This document shows, piece by piece, positions 1-10,739 of a stretch of 64,000 nt of DNA; the first letter of the stretch is position 1, and the number at the start of each line of letters is the position of its first letter. The stretch comes from Molossus alvarezi (lineage: Eukaryota; Chordata; Mammalia; Chiroptera; Molossidae), in the NCBI GenBank assembly GCA_037176705.1, contig CM073891.1, forward strand, positions 50,966,571 to 51,030,570. Direction: 5' to 3'. The position numbers and the translations under genes are program-made. The notes under the pieces were generated by a model, which ran no database searches, was not told where the DNA came from, and saw only the letters and a list, made by a program, of their open reading frames with translations.

Positions 1-490
1 CATTTGTATGTCCTTTTTGGAGAAGTGTCTATACAGGTCCTCTGCCCATTTTTGAATTGGATTGTTTGTCTTCCTTTTGTTGAGTTGTATGAGTACTCTA
101 TATGTTTTGGAAATTAACCCTTTATTCGATGTATTATTGGCAAATATGTTTCCTTTTCATTTTGATGTTAGTTTCTTTTGCTGTGCAGAAGCTTTTTAGT
201 TTATGTAGTCCCATTTATTAATTTTTTCCTTTGTTTCTCTTGCCCTAGATGATGCATCAATGAAAATTTTGCTACATATGATATTTGAAACTTTTCTGCC
301 TACATTTTCTTCTAGTATTTTTATGGTTTCATGAGCTACATTTAAGTCATTTATCCATTTTGAGTTTATTCTTATCTATGGTATACATTGATGGTCTAGT
401 TTCATTTTGGGGAATATTGTAGTGAAATCTCTAGGGTTCTTGCTCCAGTATGATTATCCAATTCTCTGTTCAAAGGTGTTTTTTTATTTT
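1..490 (-). mobile_element. LINE-1 ORF2 3' region fragment
   Basis: The reverse strand matches the distal ORF2 region of mammalian LINE-1 by recall. Recognisable landmarks on the plus strand are the segments around TTTGCTGTGCAGAAGC (near 178-194), TTCTTCTAGTATTTTTATGG (near 309) and the TTTAAGTCATTTATCCATTT stretch (near 341). The element runs off the left edge of the window, so its 3' end is not visible. The reading frame is interrupted and no long ORF survives, so it is a dead copy. The right boundary near 490 is approximate, where the similarity fades into AT-rich DNA. Confidence 0.8.
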
Positions 491-539
491 AACACTGGCT
501 GATTCTTTAGATATAGTATCCTATAGTATACCCTCTGCT

Positions 540-2250
540 ATTTTTCTTTTGTACTCCATTAAAAATAAGTAAACCCACAAATTTTCAAAGATAAATTCAA
601 AATTCTCTAATACTTTTTCTTTAAACAATGAATTTTACTTTTATTTAGTGAACAGAGTGTTTGCAATTTGACAGCCACACACCATCCAATTTTACTACTT
701 ACAACAAAATATTGATACAGGATATTTGTTCATGCAAGTTGTGGGAGTATATACATTGAATAAACACTCCAGAAATCAATATATCTGTATACTTTTTACA
801 TATTAATTATATTTACTATAAATAGAAATGTCTAAGAAATCACATGTGGCTTCCGGTCTACAACAGACCTAACTTTTCCACAAAGCACATTGATGTAGCT
901 ATATTATGTATGGCTTCATCTATAAATATCTTCTTTTTGGACTCAGTTTGGTACCACATTAAACTGCTCAAAGATGTTCTGTGATCCTGAGGATGCTTGC
1001 TTGTCAGTACAGGGTTGCCCAACTAAGCCTCACCTGCTAATTGAGGCCCCTGGGCTGTAGAAGCCGCAGCATCACCCAGAGCCCCTCACCACACCTCCTG
1101 CCCTTAGTCTCCAGGAGCATGTCTTTGGCCAGAGTGGGGATATTAATTCAGCACTGAACACAGATGGGGGCAGAGAAGAGAATGAACATGATCATACTAT
1201 GGTCCAGGCACCAGGCCTTCCTGAGGGCTTAGTGGGGTGATGGCTACATGCCTGTCAAGTTAATACTGTCACAACTAAACCTGGAATTAGGTGATTTCAC
1301 ATAACACTCTGAGGGCAAGGTACACAGATCATGGCTTTCTGCATTGTTCCTGGGAAATGGCCATCAAGTGAGTCTCCTTCAAAGACAACCAGAGAAAAAC
1401 CTTCTCGGGGGTTTCCTTAGGTTCACTTCTCACAATCCCACTGAGGCCAAACCTGAAAGACAGAAAGCCTGGTATCCTCAGGGTCCTACCTGGGTCAAAA
1501 GACAGACAATGTCCACGTGTGGAAGACTGAAGCAGCCTGCACCCAGGGCAGTCCTGGGCGTGGGGCCAGCCCGAGGGGTGGCGCTGTCGAGTCATCTTCA
1601 GCAGCGTTTGGCCAGGCAGGCCAGGAAGTGTCTCTGTGGTCGTAGAGGATAGAGACCAGAGTTGCCTGTGCAGCAGTCAGGCATTTTGAGAACGATGCCT
1701 TGCCTTTCTCAAAAACTAAAGCTTTGAATGTGAGGTATCAGTACAGTAGCAAGGCCTAAGAGCTTGGGAATAAGCCAGAAAAACCAGTTTGCTGCATGTT
1801 GGAGGGTCATGGGTGCAGAGACCCTTTGCAGTCTAGTGACTTAAAGCTATGTCAAGGTCAGCTGCTCCAATGCCAAGGGCCCACAGCCACCAAATCTGCC
1901 AGGCAACTCAGGAACAGTCACTCCTACTGCACTCCACGAAAGTGCATAGGTCAGTCTGAGGTTTTCTTTCTTGGACTTTGACTTTACACAGGAGTAATGA
2001 CCTCTAAAGGGTGCACATTCAGGGTATACCTATGCAACAGGGCAGGGAGAAGAGCTTCTATGGGGTAAGGAACTCACCACCAGAACAGCGCGAGGGGCCT
2101 GGGTGGGGGCAGCGCGGGTGCAGAGGAAGCTGGTGGCCAGGCCCCTCCAGCAGCCCACGACTCCTCCCACCCGGCGGGGCCCCTCTACTACTTTTGGGAA
2201 GGCGTGATATTCTGTTACAACTAGATGGGAGACAGTTTAGAATTCAAACA
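540..2250 (-). other. mRNA-like 3' UTR segment, unidentified (terminal exon or retrocopy)
   Basis: On the minus strand this block goes from GC-rich (about 2200-1000) to AT-rich (about 950-600). It ends with a canonical AATAAA signal at 640-645 followed by a T-rich stretch on the plus strand near 605-622. That layout is typical of a mammalian 3' UTR. No SINE or L1 is recognised inside. The only open stretches are short (for example 1329-1595 on the minus strand, 88 codons) and resemble no family I know, so I do not call them coding. It could be the last exon of a minus-strand gene lying further right, or a processed pseudogene that kept only UTR sequence. There is no clear poly(A) tract, which weakens the retrocopy reading. 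I could not identify the parent gene. Confidence 0.4.
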
Positions 2251-2259
2251 GGTTTGAAA

Positions 2260-2835
2260 TTATGAACTTGAGAATAATTCATGTTAAATACAGGGAACTG
2301 TATATTCTCTAACCACTTGATTAACTTGAGTTAGGATCATCTATAATGTTTAGCATAAAGGCAATTGCTAAACCTCACTATCTGAAAAACACTGAGAAAA
2401 CAATTGCCATTTGTTCCTAATTGACAGGTGACTCCCCCTTAAAGCTCTTTTTCATGAAACTTTCTTTTCTTCTTTTATCACTTTATTTGGGGCAACTTAA
2501 TTGTGTTCAATTGTGAAACATTTTTTTTCTAGACACCATGGTTTTAGATGTGTATGAACCAGGTCACATTAATTCCTGTGAAAAAATGCAAAACTATAAA
2601 GCTGACACTCCCATAGATGAAGTAAATTTATTTATCCACATCTCTCATGGCTTAACTGCTTCTTGTCAGCACTAACATTTCTAGAATATATGTATTCATT
2701 GTTCTCTTGAATTCTTTCTCTGCCCTTCTCCAAGAATCTTAAGCTCTCTGCCTGCCTATATAGTACCTATGTACTATTGTTCTTTAGTTCTGTTATCTTT
2801 TCCCTTTAACATATGACTCGCCTTATTATTATTAT
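2260..2835. other. AT-rich intergenic DNA, nothing recognised
   Basis: This is AT-rich sequence between the mRNA-like block and the KRT18 retrocopy. I see no interspersed repeat, open frame or regulatory signal I can support here. Confidence 0.4.
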
Positions 2836-2839
2836 GTTT

Positions 2840-4158
2840 TTAATGTTCAATCATCTCTGAACTTTTTATTAGCCTCTTGATTCCCCAAGAGGTATCCCAC
2901 TTCTGCTGCCTTTAACACCTCAGAACTTTGGTGTTATGGACAGAAGACATTACTTGGCCCTCCACAGTTCTGTGGTGGTGGTCTTTTGGATCCATTGTAT
3001 GGAGTGGCTGTTATCCAAGTCCTCCTCTTCTTCCAGCAGGTGATGGTAGGTGGCAATCTTAGCCTCCAGCTTGACCTTGATGTTCAGCAGGGTCTTATAC
3101 TTCTGGGCCTGGTGCTGCCCTTCTTCCTGGGTCTAGGCCAGCTCAGACTCCAGGTGCAGCAGGATCCCACTGAGCTGTTCCATCTTCATGGCATAGTGTA
3201 TCTCCACCTTCCTCAGGCTGCTCTGAAAACTGGCCTTCAGATTTCTCGTTGAGTGTAGGTCTATCTCCAAGGACTGAACCATATGTCTCAGCTCTATGAA
3301 TGTCACCTCAGCAGCTCCTGTCTCAGTGGTCTGCAAGGTGACCACTGTGGTACTCTCCTCAGTCTTCTGGGACAGTACTTGTCTAGGTGCTCTCAGTTCT
3401 TCTTAGCTAGCTCATCATGGTGGGCCTGGATATCTGCAACGTTCTTGCTGAGGTCCTGAGATTTGTGGGCATCCAACTCCGTGGTCAATCAGAGTTGGCA
3501 ATCTGGTTTTGTAGACCATTCATCTTCTCCTCGTGGTTCTTCATGAAGAGCAACTGCTCCTTGAAAGCCTTGATATCCATCTCCAGCTGTAGTCCAGTGA
3601 TATTGGTGTCATCAGTGACCTTTTGGAACTCACTGTTGTCACTCTCCACAGACTGGCACATGGCAAGCTCTATCTTATAATTGACTCTGAATCATCAGCA
3701 GCAAGATGGGCATTGTCAATCTACATAGCAATGTGGGCATTGTCCACAGAACTTGCAAAGATCTGAGCCCTCAGGTCCTCGATGGTCTTCAAATAATACC
3801 CCCAGTCATTGACCTGGGGTCCCGTCTTCTCTAAGTGTTCCCAGATTTTGCTCTCCAGGCTTCTTACCCTCTCCATGTAAGAGGCCAGGTGGTCATTTAG
3901 GCATTGCATGGTCTCCTTCTTGCTCTAGATATTCTCTATTCCCACCAGATGCCCAGCCATCCCCTCAGACAGGCCCCCAGAATCCCAACTGCCCTGTATG
4001 CTGGTGGAGTAGGACACTGACATCTGGGAGCCCCAGCCCCAGGTGCCTGCATAGATGCTGGCCCATACTGTTGGCAGGCGTGGCAGGTGGCTGGGTGACT
4101 GCATAGAGCCCAGGGTTTGGTAGTTTGTGGAGAAGCTGGAGAGCTTGCCGAAGCTCAT
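2840..4158 (-). pseudogene. KRT18P: Processed keratin 18 (type I cytokeratin) pseudogene
   Basis: Keratin 18 is the type I intermediate-filament protein that pairs with keratin 8 in simple epithelia. The minus strand preserves the whole protein in pieces. The start is MSFGKLSSFSTNYQ at 4158. The coil 1A start MQCLNDHLASYMERVRSLE begins at codon 84, the same codon as in the human protein as I recall it. Coil 2 segments include VQSLEIDLHSTRNLKAS and MEQLSGILLHLESELA (3133-3345). The original stop position is TAA at 2912-2914. All segments are contiguous with no introns, and an AATAAA lies at 2865-2870 followed by a decayed A-rich end near 2840, so this is a retrocopy. It is dead: there are in-frame stops at codon 78 (3925-3927) and codon 146 (3721-3723), plus indels. 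The coding span is 1247 nt, which is not a multiple of three. The identification is strong. The 5' UTR boundary beyond 4158 is uncertain. Confidence 0.95.
2865..2870 (-). promoter_or_regulatory. Inherited AATAAA poly(A) signal of the KRT18 retrocopy
   Basis: TTTATT on the plus strand reads AATAAA on the minus strand, about 40 nt past the pseudogene stop. This spacing matches the short 3' UTR of KRT18 mRNA. It is a relic of the source transcript. Confidence 0.8.
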
Positions 4159-4341
4159 GTTTAGGGAGGAAAACAAAAAGCAAAAAATCAGGTTCAAGCA
4201 GCAGTTTGATTTGCCTTATTTTAATTCAATAAATACTTATTGAGTAGGTATGTATATATGGTACCAATATTCAAAGATGACTTAGATGCAGCTTCTACAT
4301 TCTAGGAATTTTTGGTAACTATGAAAGAATGTATAAACAAA

Positions 4342-4470
4342 TATGGGGTGGGCAAAAGTAGGTTTATTGTTGTGAGTATGTGTAACAGAATTTAGTCTTG
4401 TGTTATTATTTATTAATTATTGTATTATTTGTATGATGATTATAAACCTACTTTTGTCCACCTCTGTGTA
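4342..4470. mobile_element. Palindromic mariner-type MITE
   Basis: The left end reads GGGTGGGCAAAAGTAGGTTTA and the right end is its near inverted complement, TAAACCTACTTTTGTCCACC. The whole is about 129 bp and has TA dinucleotides at both borders, which is the signature of a Tc1/mariner non-autonomous element. The internal part (TTATTAATTATTGTATTATT region) is also nearly self-complementary. It has no coding capacity. The exact family name is not certain. Confidence 0.75.
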
Positions 4471-4824
4471 ATAGAAGGATTAGTGGGATAGCAGAAATTT
4501 AAAAAAAAATTAAGACTGGCTAGGTTGTTTCCTGTCAGCTATGATTTAATCAACTTATTTTAAGGTGTAAGAGACTAGAAAGATTCATACGTAGATTTTT
4601 CATAGTAAACTTATGCAGTTTACAATGCCTTCCCTAAGGACCTGTCCTCTAATTTTTTTTTTGAATGTGTAACACTGTAAAAATGGGAAGATGTTTTGGT
4701 GGTAAAGTAGCCTTCCACATCAGCCCCTTATTTTACACTAAGCAAGAGACAAGCATATCTGCATAGGAAGTCAGAAGTGGTTACAAGATAAACAAAAGAA
4801 ATGTTTCATATTAGTGATAAATTA

Positions 4825-5030
4825 ATTTATAGAACACTTACTACAGGCTAGACACTATTCTGAATTCACTCTTCTTAAATAGGTACTATTATAAAATACA
4901 TTTTACACATGATAAAACAGTAAAGAAGCACACACAGGAAAGTGAACTGAATCACTCAACTACAAATAATTACACATGGTGGTTTAGCTTAACAGTCCAT
5001 GTTCTTAGTCTCTACCTGTATGCCTCCCCA
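4825..5030 (-). repeat. MIR SINE (ancient tRNA-derived)
   Basis: The order of motifs is that of a reverse-oriented MIR: a TACTATTATAAAATACATTT block, then a degraded GATAAAACAGTAAAGAAGC (the usual gaggaaactgaggc core), then the pattern of loss near the tRNA-like end around CCATGTTCTTAGTCTCTACC. It is heavily diverged, as expected of a mammal-wide element. Confidence 0.6.
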
Positions 5031-6500
5031 GAGAAAGAATGCTACACTGCTATATCCCCTTCAGAGAGAACTGTTTAGCATTGTTAAGTCTCAGATCTGA
5101 GCTTGAAGGTGGCAAGTAATGCTGCAGGGTGGAGGAGAGGAGCAAATGCTATGCAAGCACAGGGCTTGGAGCCAGGCTGTTCCCAAGACTTTGTATGAAT
5201 CATGTCATTAGTTTCAGATGCTTTAGAATATAAGCTATTCTATATGAAATACATAACTTGTTTCTTTGAATGAGGATGCTTGCATGGTGTGCAAATTTCT
5301 CTCTGCGGGTAGAAAGTACCAAGATTACATTCATAAACTTCTATCTTTTGAAGAGCACATGCATTTTATAGACATTTTTTCAGTGTGTGCATATGGCGTG
5401 CATCACAATGAAAGAGAAATACATACCACAATGGTGGAAACATGTTCGTAAAATAGTTGCACTGGAAGTGTGTTCTGCCTCTTCCTGTCACCTAACCATC
5501 AGAAATAGCTGGCATGATAACAATATCAGAACAGCTGTGCTATTTTAAAGTGTTTTGATTCCTAAACAAGCTCTTACTATATATTCTCTTTTTAGATTTG
5601 CTGTTTTTATCCACTTGTGCAAATGAATTATTACTTGAACATGAAGTAGAACAGGAGAAAATATGAAAGAAATATGCCAGAGTAGATATATTTTCTGACA
5701 CCATAGTCATGGATGCAACTGATTTGCCAACTGCATTCAGTTTATACATTAAAAAAAAAAAAAAAAGGAATTTACTACTAGGAAGCTGGAGTTGAAAAAA
5801 TCCAGATTGGTTTGTGACAGTTTCCTGCTGTTTTTTTCTTTCTTTCTTTCTTTTTTTTTACATAATTTAACCCTGAGTCAACAGTGTTTTTTTCCATACA
5901 CGTAGCTTGACAATATTAATTGAATACTTCCCCTCAGCATTTGAACCATTGACAAAGAAGCCATACTTATATGATGTTTCCAGAGGTCAAAAGTTAATTA
6001 GCAGTGAGTGGTTTTCAGCAGAGGTATGGTTGTTCTGTGTAAAAAGGCCTTAATAAATACACTGTCACTCAGTTTAATGCTCAGTTTGCTGGGTGAGAAG
6101 GAAAGACGGATTCACTGGAGGGTGAACTTAATGTCATGATAACTAAGGTCAAATTTGTTTGCTCAAGAATTTGCTTTGAATTTCAGTTTTTCAACTGTGT
6201 TTACTAATAAACTGTGCAAGCATATAAACAAGCAGCCTTAGAGACACAATGGCTAGACTTTCTGTTTCCAAAATATTGGCCCAAATTGCAATGTCCATTC
6301 ATAAAAATACACTTCCATTAGTTAAGCCAAGGATTACTAAGCAAAACACAGAGTTGTTCTATATTTGTGATATTTCTTATTGCACATTATAAACTATAAA
6401 GATATATACATTCAAGGTATATGTAATAATACCAAAGTATAAAAATGGAATGAGTGAAATTTAATATGAGCACATACTTGTAATTGCTACAGAAAGCTTT
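5031..6500. other. Intergenic DNA without recognised elements
   Basis: This is AT-rich sequence. It includes a poly(A) run at 5749-5766 and a poly-T/TTTC run near 5830-5860 on the plus strand, which may be old retroposon tails, but I could not assign the adjoining sequence to a family. The short open stretches (for example 5266-5451 and 5540-5749) resemble no known protein. Confidence 0.4.
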
Positions 6501-6507
6501 TAAAAGC

Positions 6508-6556
6508 AAACAAACAAACAAAAATCAACCAACCAACCAACCAAACAAACAAAACA
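6508..6556. repeat. (CAAA)n/(CCAA)n simple repeat
   Basis: A run of CAAA units changes to CCAA units and back to CAAA. It is a compound tetranucleotide microsatellite. Confidence 0.9.
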
Positions 6557-6934
6557 GAAGAGGAGGTAAGGACCCTGAGATACTGTAATTTTGAGGCTCT
6601 TAAGGTAGGATATGCTAATGACCATGACCAAATGGCTCTACCATTGCAGGTAGTTCCAGACCCACCACTTTTACAGCCCAAATTTCTCAAATAGTCTCTT
6701 TTTTTCCCAAATAAATCAGTCATATCATATCAATCAGATCTGCCAATTTAAGTATTCTAGATCTAGTAAATAAAAAAATTGAAATTTAACATGCTATAAA
6801 CAGCTTAAGTCAATAAGTTAGCTATCAATGTTTAATGAGTGAGATATATACATATACATATATATATATTTCCTTTAAATAATGGTTTTTAAAACAAATT
6901 TAACTTTAGTTTCTACTCAAGATAACCTTTTTTT

Positions 6935-7312
6935 AAAAAATTTTTAATGCTCACCTGAGGATATATTTCTGGTTTTACAGAGAGAGAGGGATCGATTGGT
7001 TGCCTCCCATACGCTCCCCAATCAGGTACTAAAACTGCAACCTTTTGGTGTTCTCAACCTTCCTAATGCCACGACCCTTTAATACAGTTCCTCATGTTGT
7101 ATGTGGGTTGATCTGCATGTGGGCAGACCCACCTGGAGATGGATAGAGGAGCAGTCTCTTGTTTCCTAAGACTATTGGAAATATGTGTTTTCCGATGGTC
7201 GTAGGCGACCCCTGTGAAAGGGTCATTCGACCCCCAAAGAGGTTGCAACTCACAGGTTGAGAACTGCTGGTCTAGGATGACACTCTAACCAACTAAGCAA
7301 TTCAGCCAGGGC
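6935..7312 (-). mobile_element. VES SINE (minus) split by a SPIN-like hAT insertion
   Basis: The minus-strand head ends at AGCCAGGGC (7304-7312) and the tail side shows CTCACCTGAGGATAT (about 6950), both VES features. The flanks are near-identical duplications, AAGATAACCTTTTTTT (6919-6934) and AAGACAACCTTTTTTT (7313-7328), so the SINE ends are well defined. The central 7045-7269 is foreign (next entry). Without the insert the SINE would be about 150 bp, somewhat short, and it lacks the usual CT-rich middle, so it was probably eroded or internally deleted. Confidence 0.8.
7045..7269. mobile_element. SPIN-like non-autonomous hAT DNA transposon
   Basis: The ends are inverted repeats: TTCTCAACCTTCCTAATGCC on the left and GGTTGAGAACTGCTG on the right. 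Diagnostic internal blocks are CGACCCTTTAATACAGTTCC, GACCCCTGTGAAAGGGTCAT and CGACCCCCAAAGAGGTTGCA. This is the layout of the SPIN/URR1-type hAT elements that I know from bats, rodents and other tetrapods. It is 225 bp with no transposase, so it needed an element elsewhere to move. It interrupts a VES SINE, so it inserted after that SINE. The middle (about 7090-7180) departs from the forms I remember and may be a distinct internal-deletion subfamily. Confidence 0.85.
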
Positions 7313-7328
7313 AAGACAACCTTTTTTT

Positions 7329-9436
7329 AAACGTTGCTCAAATTAATTCATAATTCAGTTGTTGTCTGAGAATTTCAATAGAGGATACTGCTAAATAAGT
7401 GCTAAAAATTCCTTAAGGTTGTACATGAAGAAAGGTTGAGTTTGAAAGATTAAGACCTTTGAAAAATAAAGCTATTCATGGGAACTAGAAATGAATTGTT
7501 CAGAAAAATACCATTCTTACAAGAATATTTTCCTAGCACAATACTGTGGATCTTTTGCTCATGTTCAGTATTATTTAAAATTTCATGGATTCTGTGTTTT
7601 GATTCAAATAGAAATATTCTGAGGGGCTTCAAATCTAGGCCAAACTTTTGGAGAAGATTCTTGAATCTCTCCTCCATATCCCCTTGCAGTTTTGAGGTAA
7701 ACAATTCCCAGCACTGTGACAAAGCCCCACTGCAAATGCCTGTGTCTGTCTGCTTCTCTGAGGCTTTCTCCGGCTCCAAAACAAGGACCTACACTAAACT
7801 TCACATCCCCAGCGTTAGCCCTTAGCAGATGAACAATTTGTTATGGGAGACAATTTGCAGGCATGCTTTCTGTGCTTTCCAGAGGGGAGCCAATAGATTG
7901 GAGTACCCATTGTCCACCGCAGCATCCCATTTAATAATATACCCTTTACTGACTTTTCTCCCTTTCTGTCTCACTTATCTAACATCACTGCCCAACTATA
8001 TGTATGAGTCCCTGTCTCATAGTCTGCTTTAGGGATCAAAAGCTAAAACAGCTTGACTACCAATTTCTATAAAGAGATACTTAAAGGTTTTTCAGTACCA
8101 ATAAACAAAGATTAAAGTTTTGTTTTTCAAAAGATTCAGTTTTTGCTTTTGAAAAGCAACAACTCACAGAGCATTTTTTTTTTACAAAGCAATAGTTTAA
8201 TGAGTTAATGTATATGATTAAAACGTGTGTGATCCATTGCCCTTGCTGTGACAGTAGAAATAAAAATAAAACCAAAGTTGTCCTAATTTTTGGTTTTGCT
8301 GGTTCATAAAACTTAAAGGTTGCTAAGTTGTTCAATGTTTGATTTTTATATAAAAGCCCAAACAAAAACTTGGCAAATTCTTTTACTATCAACCATAAGG
8401 CTACGTGACTGCTACCAAAAATGGGAATGGAGCACATGCCAAATCACTTATGTCCTTTGTGTCAAATCTAACATAATTTTGGAAGTTAATAACTTTGTTT
8501 CTAATTATTTTTGTTTTTAAAGAGATTACAACTTTGACTGGATGAACTATTTGCTTTTGTTCTTCTTTTCTACTCTCTTTTGTTTTTCTGTAGAATATTT
8601 CCCATTTACTTAAAAGTGTGAATAAACTAAGCTATTATTCTATAGTTGCTATGAAAATTTATTACATCTAATTGTTCTTAAGAAATACTAGCACTTGAGA
8701 GATTAAAAAATTCTCAGATCCTAGATTTCATAGTTTGTTTGTTTTTTCCTGCAGTGCAAATATATCTAATATATTGCACTGAGAAACATTTTATTTTTCC
8801 AGTTAAGATTCTGAAAATACATAGTAAACAAGCAAACAAATTAGATATTTGAGACAAATAAACGAAATATAATAAATAATAATGATAAAACAATAAATTA
8901 AAATTATTTCAATTTCATTTTCATATAAAGTAACAAAAGAAAATGAGGAGAGGAGAAAAGAGAAGGGTAAAATAAAATGTCAGAAAGTGAATTTATTTTA
9001 TAAAATCTTTAAGAAGCGTATCTAACTAATTTGATAAATTGTACTTAAAAACAGTAATACATGATAAAAACTTATCATTTCAATTATTATCTCATGGACA
9101 AGTCAAATGGATATTCTAGGAAACTTCTAGAATTTCTGATTTGTAATAAGAAACCTCTCTATCTACATGGTATTTCACAGAGTGAAAGTATCTCTTTGAA
9201 AACAACTTTGCCATTTAAAAATTTTCTCCCTTTTATTATAAAAAGAAACAATACATTTTTAAATATAACATTTCATTCTTAAGACCCTTATGTGATACTA
9301 AAAGCTTTATGGAACTTTTTCTTTCTATATATTGATATAAATATAATCTAATTTTCTACTTCACCAGATAAAAGTAAATCTTGCACTATATCTAGTTTCA
9401 AGGTGATATTCATTATCCTTTCAAATTGTAAATAAA
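7329..9436. other. Intergenic AT-rich block, one coding-like stretch inside
   Basis: No interspersed repeat is recognised. The block becomes very AT-rich from about 8600 to 9300. The stretch 7450-7805 is listed separately. Short open frames at 8081-8437 (118 codons, minus) and 9061-9282 (73 codons, plus) have the biased composition of AT-rich DNA and no recognisable domain. Confidence 0.4.
7450..7805 (-). other. Coding-like open stretch, unidentified
   Basis: On the minus strand a 109-codon frame (7779 to 7450) has a charged, protein-like segment with GDMEERFKNLLQKFG and ESKHRIHEILNN. An overlapping frame runs 7804-7604. The local base composition is richer in GC than its flanks. I do not recognise the family with confidence. 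The pattern faintly recalls the coiled-coil Cor1 region of SYCP3/XLR-type proteins, but that is a guess from memory. There is no visible partner exon, splice context or poly(A) signal, so a fragment of an old retrocopy or chance are both open. Confidence 0.2.
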
Positions 9437-9650
9437 GCCCTAGCTGGTTTTCTCAGTGGTTAGAGCATCGGCCAACGGATCAGAGAGACCCGGGTTTGGT
9501 TCCCACTGAGGGTATACCTCAGTTTGTCCCCGACCCTGGTTGGCGTCATGTGGGTAGCAACCACTCGATGTGTCTCTCACACTGATGTTTTTCTCTCTCT
9601 CTTCTTCCTTCTCTTCATCCCGCTCTATCTGAAAATCTAAATAAATAAAT
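9437..9650 (+). mobile_element. VES SINE
   Basis: The tRNA-like head begins at GCCCTAGCTGG and contains an A-box-like GTGGTTAGAGCATCGG and a B-box-like GGTTTGGTTCCCAC. A CT-rich middle and an A-rich AAATAAATAAAT tail follow. The flanking duplication AAATTGTAAAT occurs at 9423-9433 and 9651-9661. The A and B boxes are internal RNA polymerase III promoter elements inherited from the tRNA ancestor. Confidence 0.9.
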
Positions 9651-9927
9651 AAATTGTAAATTAATTTTCTGTTAGGCAATACATTAATTAAAAAAAATTA
9701 ACCTATAACAGATTACTTTTTATCAAATAAAATCAGGTGAATTAATTGTTCCCCAAATAGTAAAACTAACATTTACGTTTAATATTATTAAACAAGTAGT
9801 AGCTGTTAAATGTATTAATTAAGCATTAATTATTAAAATAATTAATAATTTCTATTACATAATATTCAATTTTAAAGAAAATATGTTAAATAAAAATTAA
9901 ATATTAAATAAGGAAGGGGTAGTGTGT

Positions 9928-10341
9928 TGAATGTTATATTCCAAAAAGATATGTTCATGTCCTAATCCTTGGAAACTGTCCATGTGAACTCATTTATAAA
10001 AAAAAGGGTCTTTGCAGTTGTAATTAAGTGTCTCGAGATTGTCCTGGAGTATCCAGGTGTACCCTGGATTCAATGACAATTGTCCTCATAAGAGTCAGAA
10101 GAGGAAGACACAGAGAAGGCCATGTAAAGACAGAGACAGAGACAGAGACTTAAGTTCTGTAACCAAGAAACACCTGGAACCACCGGAGCCTCAAAAAAGC
10201 AAATGAAGGTGGTTCCCTGGAACTCAGAGACAGTGCAGTACTGACCACATCTTGATTTTGAAGTGGGCAAGAATAACTTCTGTTGTTTTAAGCCGCCCAG
10301 TTTTTGATCATTAGTTACAATAATCTTAGGAAACTAATAAA
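9928..10341 (+). mobile_element. MLT1-type MaLR LTR
   Basis: The element starts near GTGTTGAATGTTATATTCC. It carries the MLT1 landmarks in order: AAAAAGATATGTTCATGTCC, GGGTCTTTGCAGTTGTAAT, ATTGTCCTCATAAGAG, GGCCATGTAAAGACAGAGAC, and the 3' end TGTTGTTTTAAGCCGCCCAG followed by AGGAAACTAATAA. It is a solitary, non-coding ancient mammalian LTR of the ERVL-MaLR group and nearly full length. Confidence 0.9.
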
Positions 10342-10403
10342 AAAAGGTGACTATATATTCATATAATTTATTTATTTCAATTATTGTTTATGTGTGATTA
10401 TTT

Positions 10404-10666
10404 TTTATTTATTTATTTTTATTCTCACCTGAGGACATTTTCCCTTTTTTTTTTTTTTGTCCAGATAGAGTGGGAGAGAGAGAGAGGAAGAGAAAGAGAG
10501 AGAAACATTGACATGAAAGGGACACATCAAGTGGCTGCCTCCTGCACGACCCAACCAGGACTGGGGACAAACTGCAATCGAGATATGTGTCCTTAGTGGG
10601 AACCAAACCTGGGTCTTTCTGGACTGCAGGCCAATGCTCTAACCACTGAGCCAAACTGGCCAGGGC
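10404..10666 (-). mobile_element. VES SINE
   Basis: Reverse orientation: a poly-T/AT tail at 10404-10425, then TATTCTCACCTGAGGACATT, a GA-rich middle, and the head ending CCAAACTGGCCAGGGC at 10666. It is about 260 bp and close to full length. Confidence 0.9.
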
Positions 10667-10739
10667 CATGCGTGTTTAATATTACATAGTGGGAATTAAA
10701 ACTTCTAGTCTCCATGAGGTATTACGTCATTAGCTACAG

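Noticed and set aside
9437..9510. tRNA-like sequence with A and B boxes
   Set aside because: It is the tRNA-derived head of a SINE. It lacks a proper cloverleaf end and continues into the CT-rich SINE body. The same reasoning applies to all other SINE heads.
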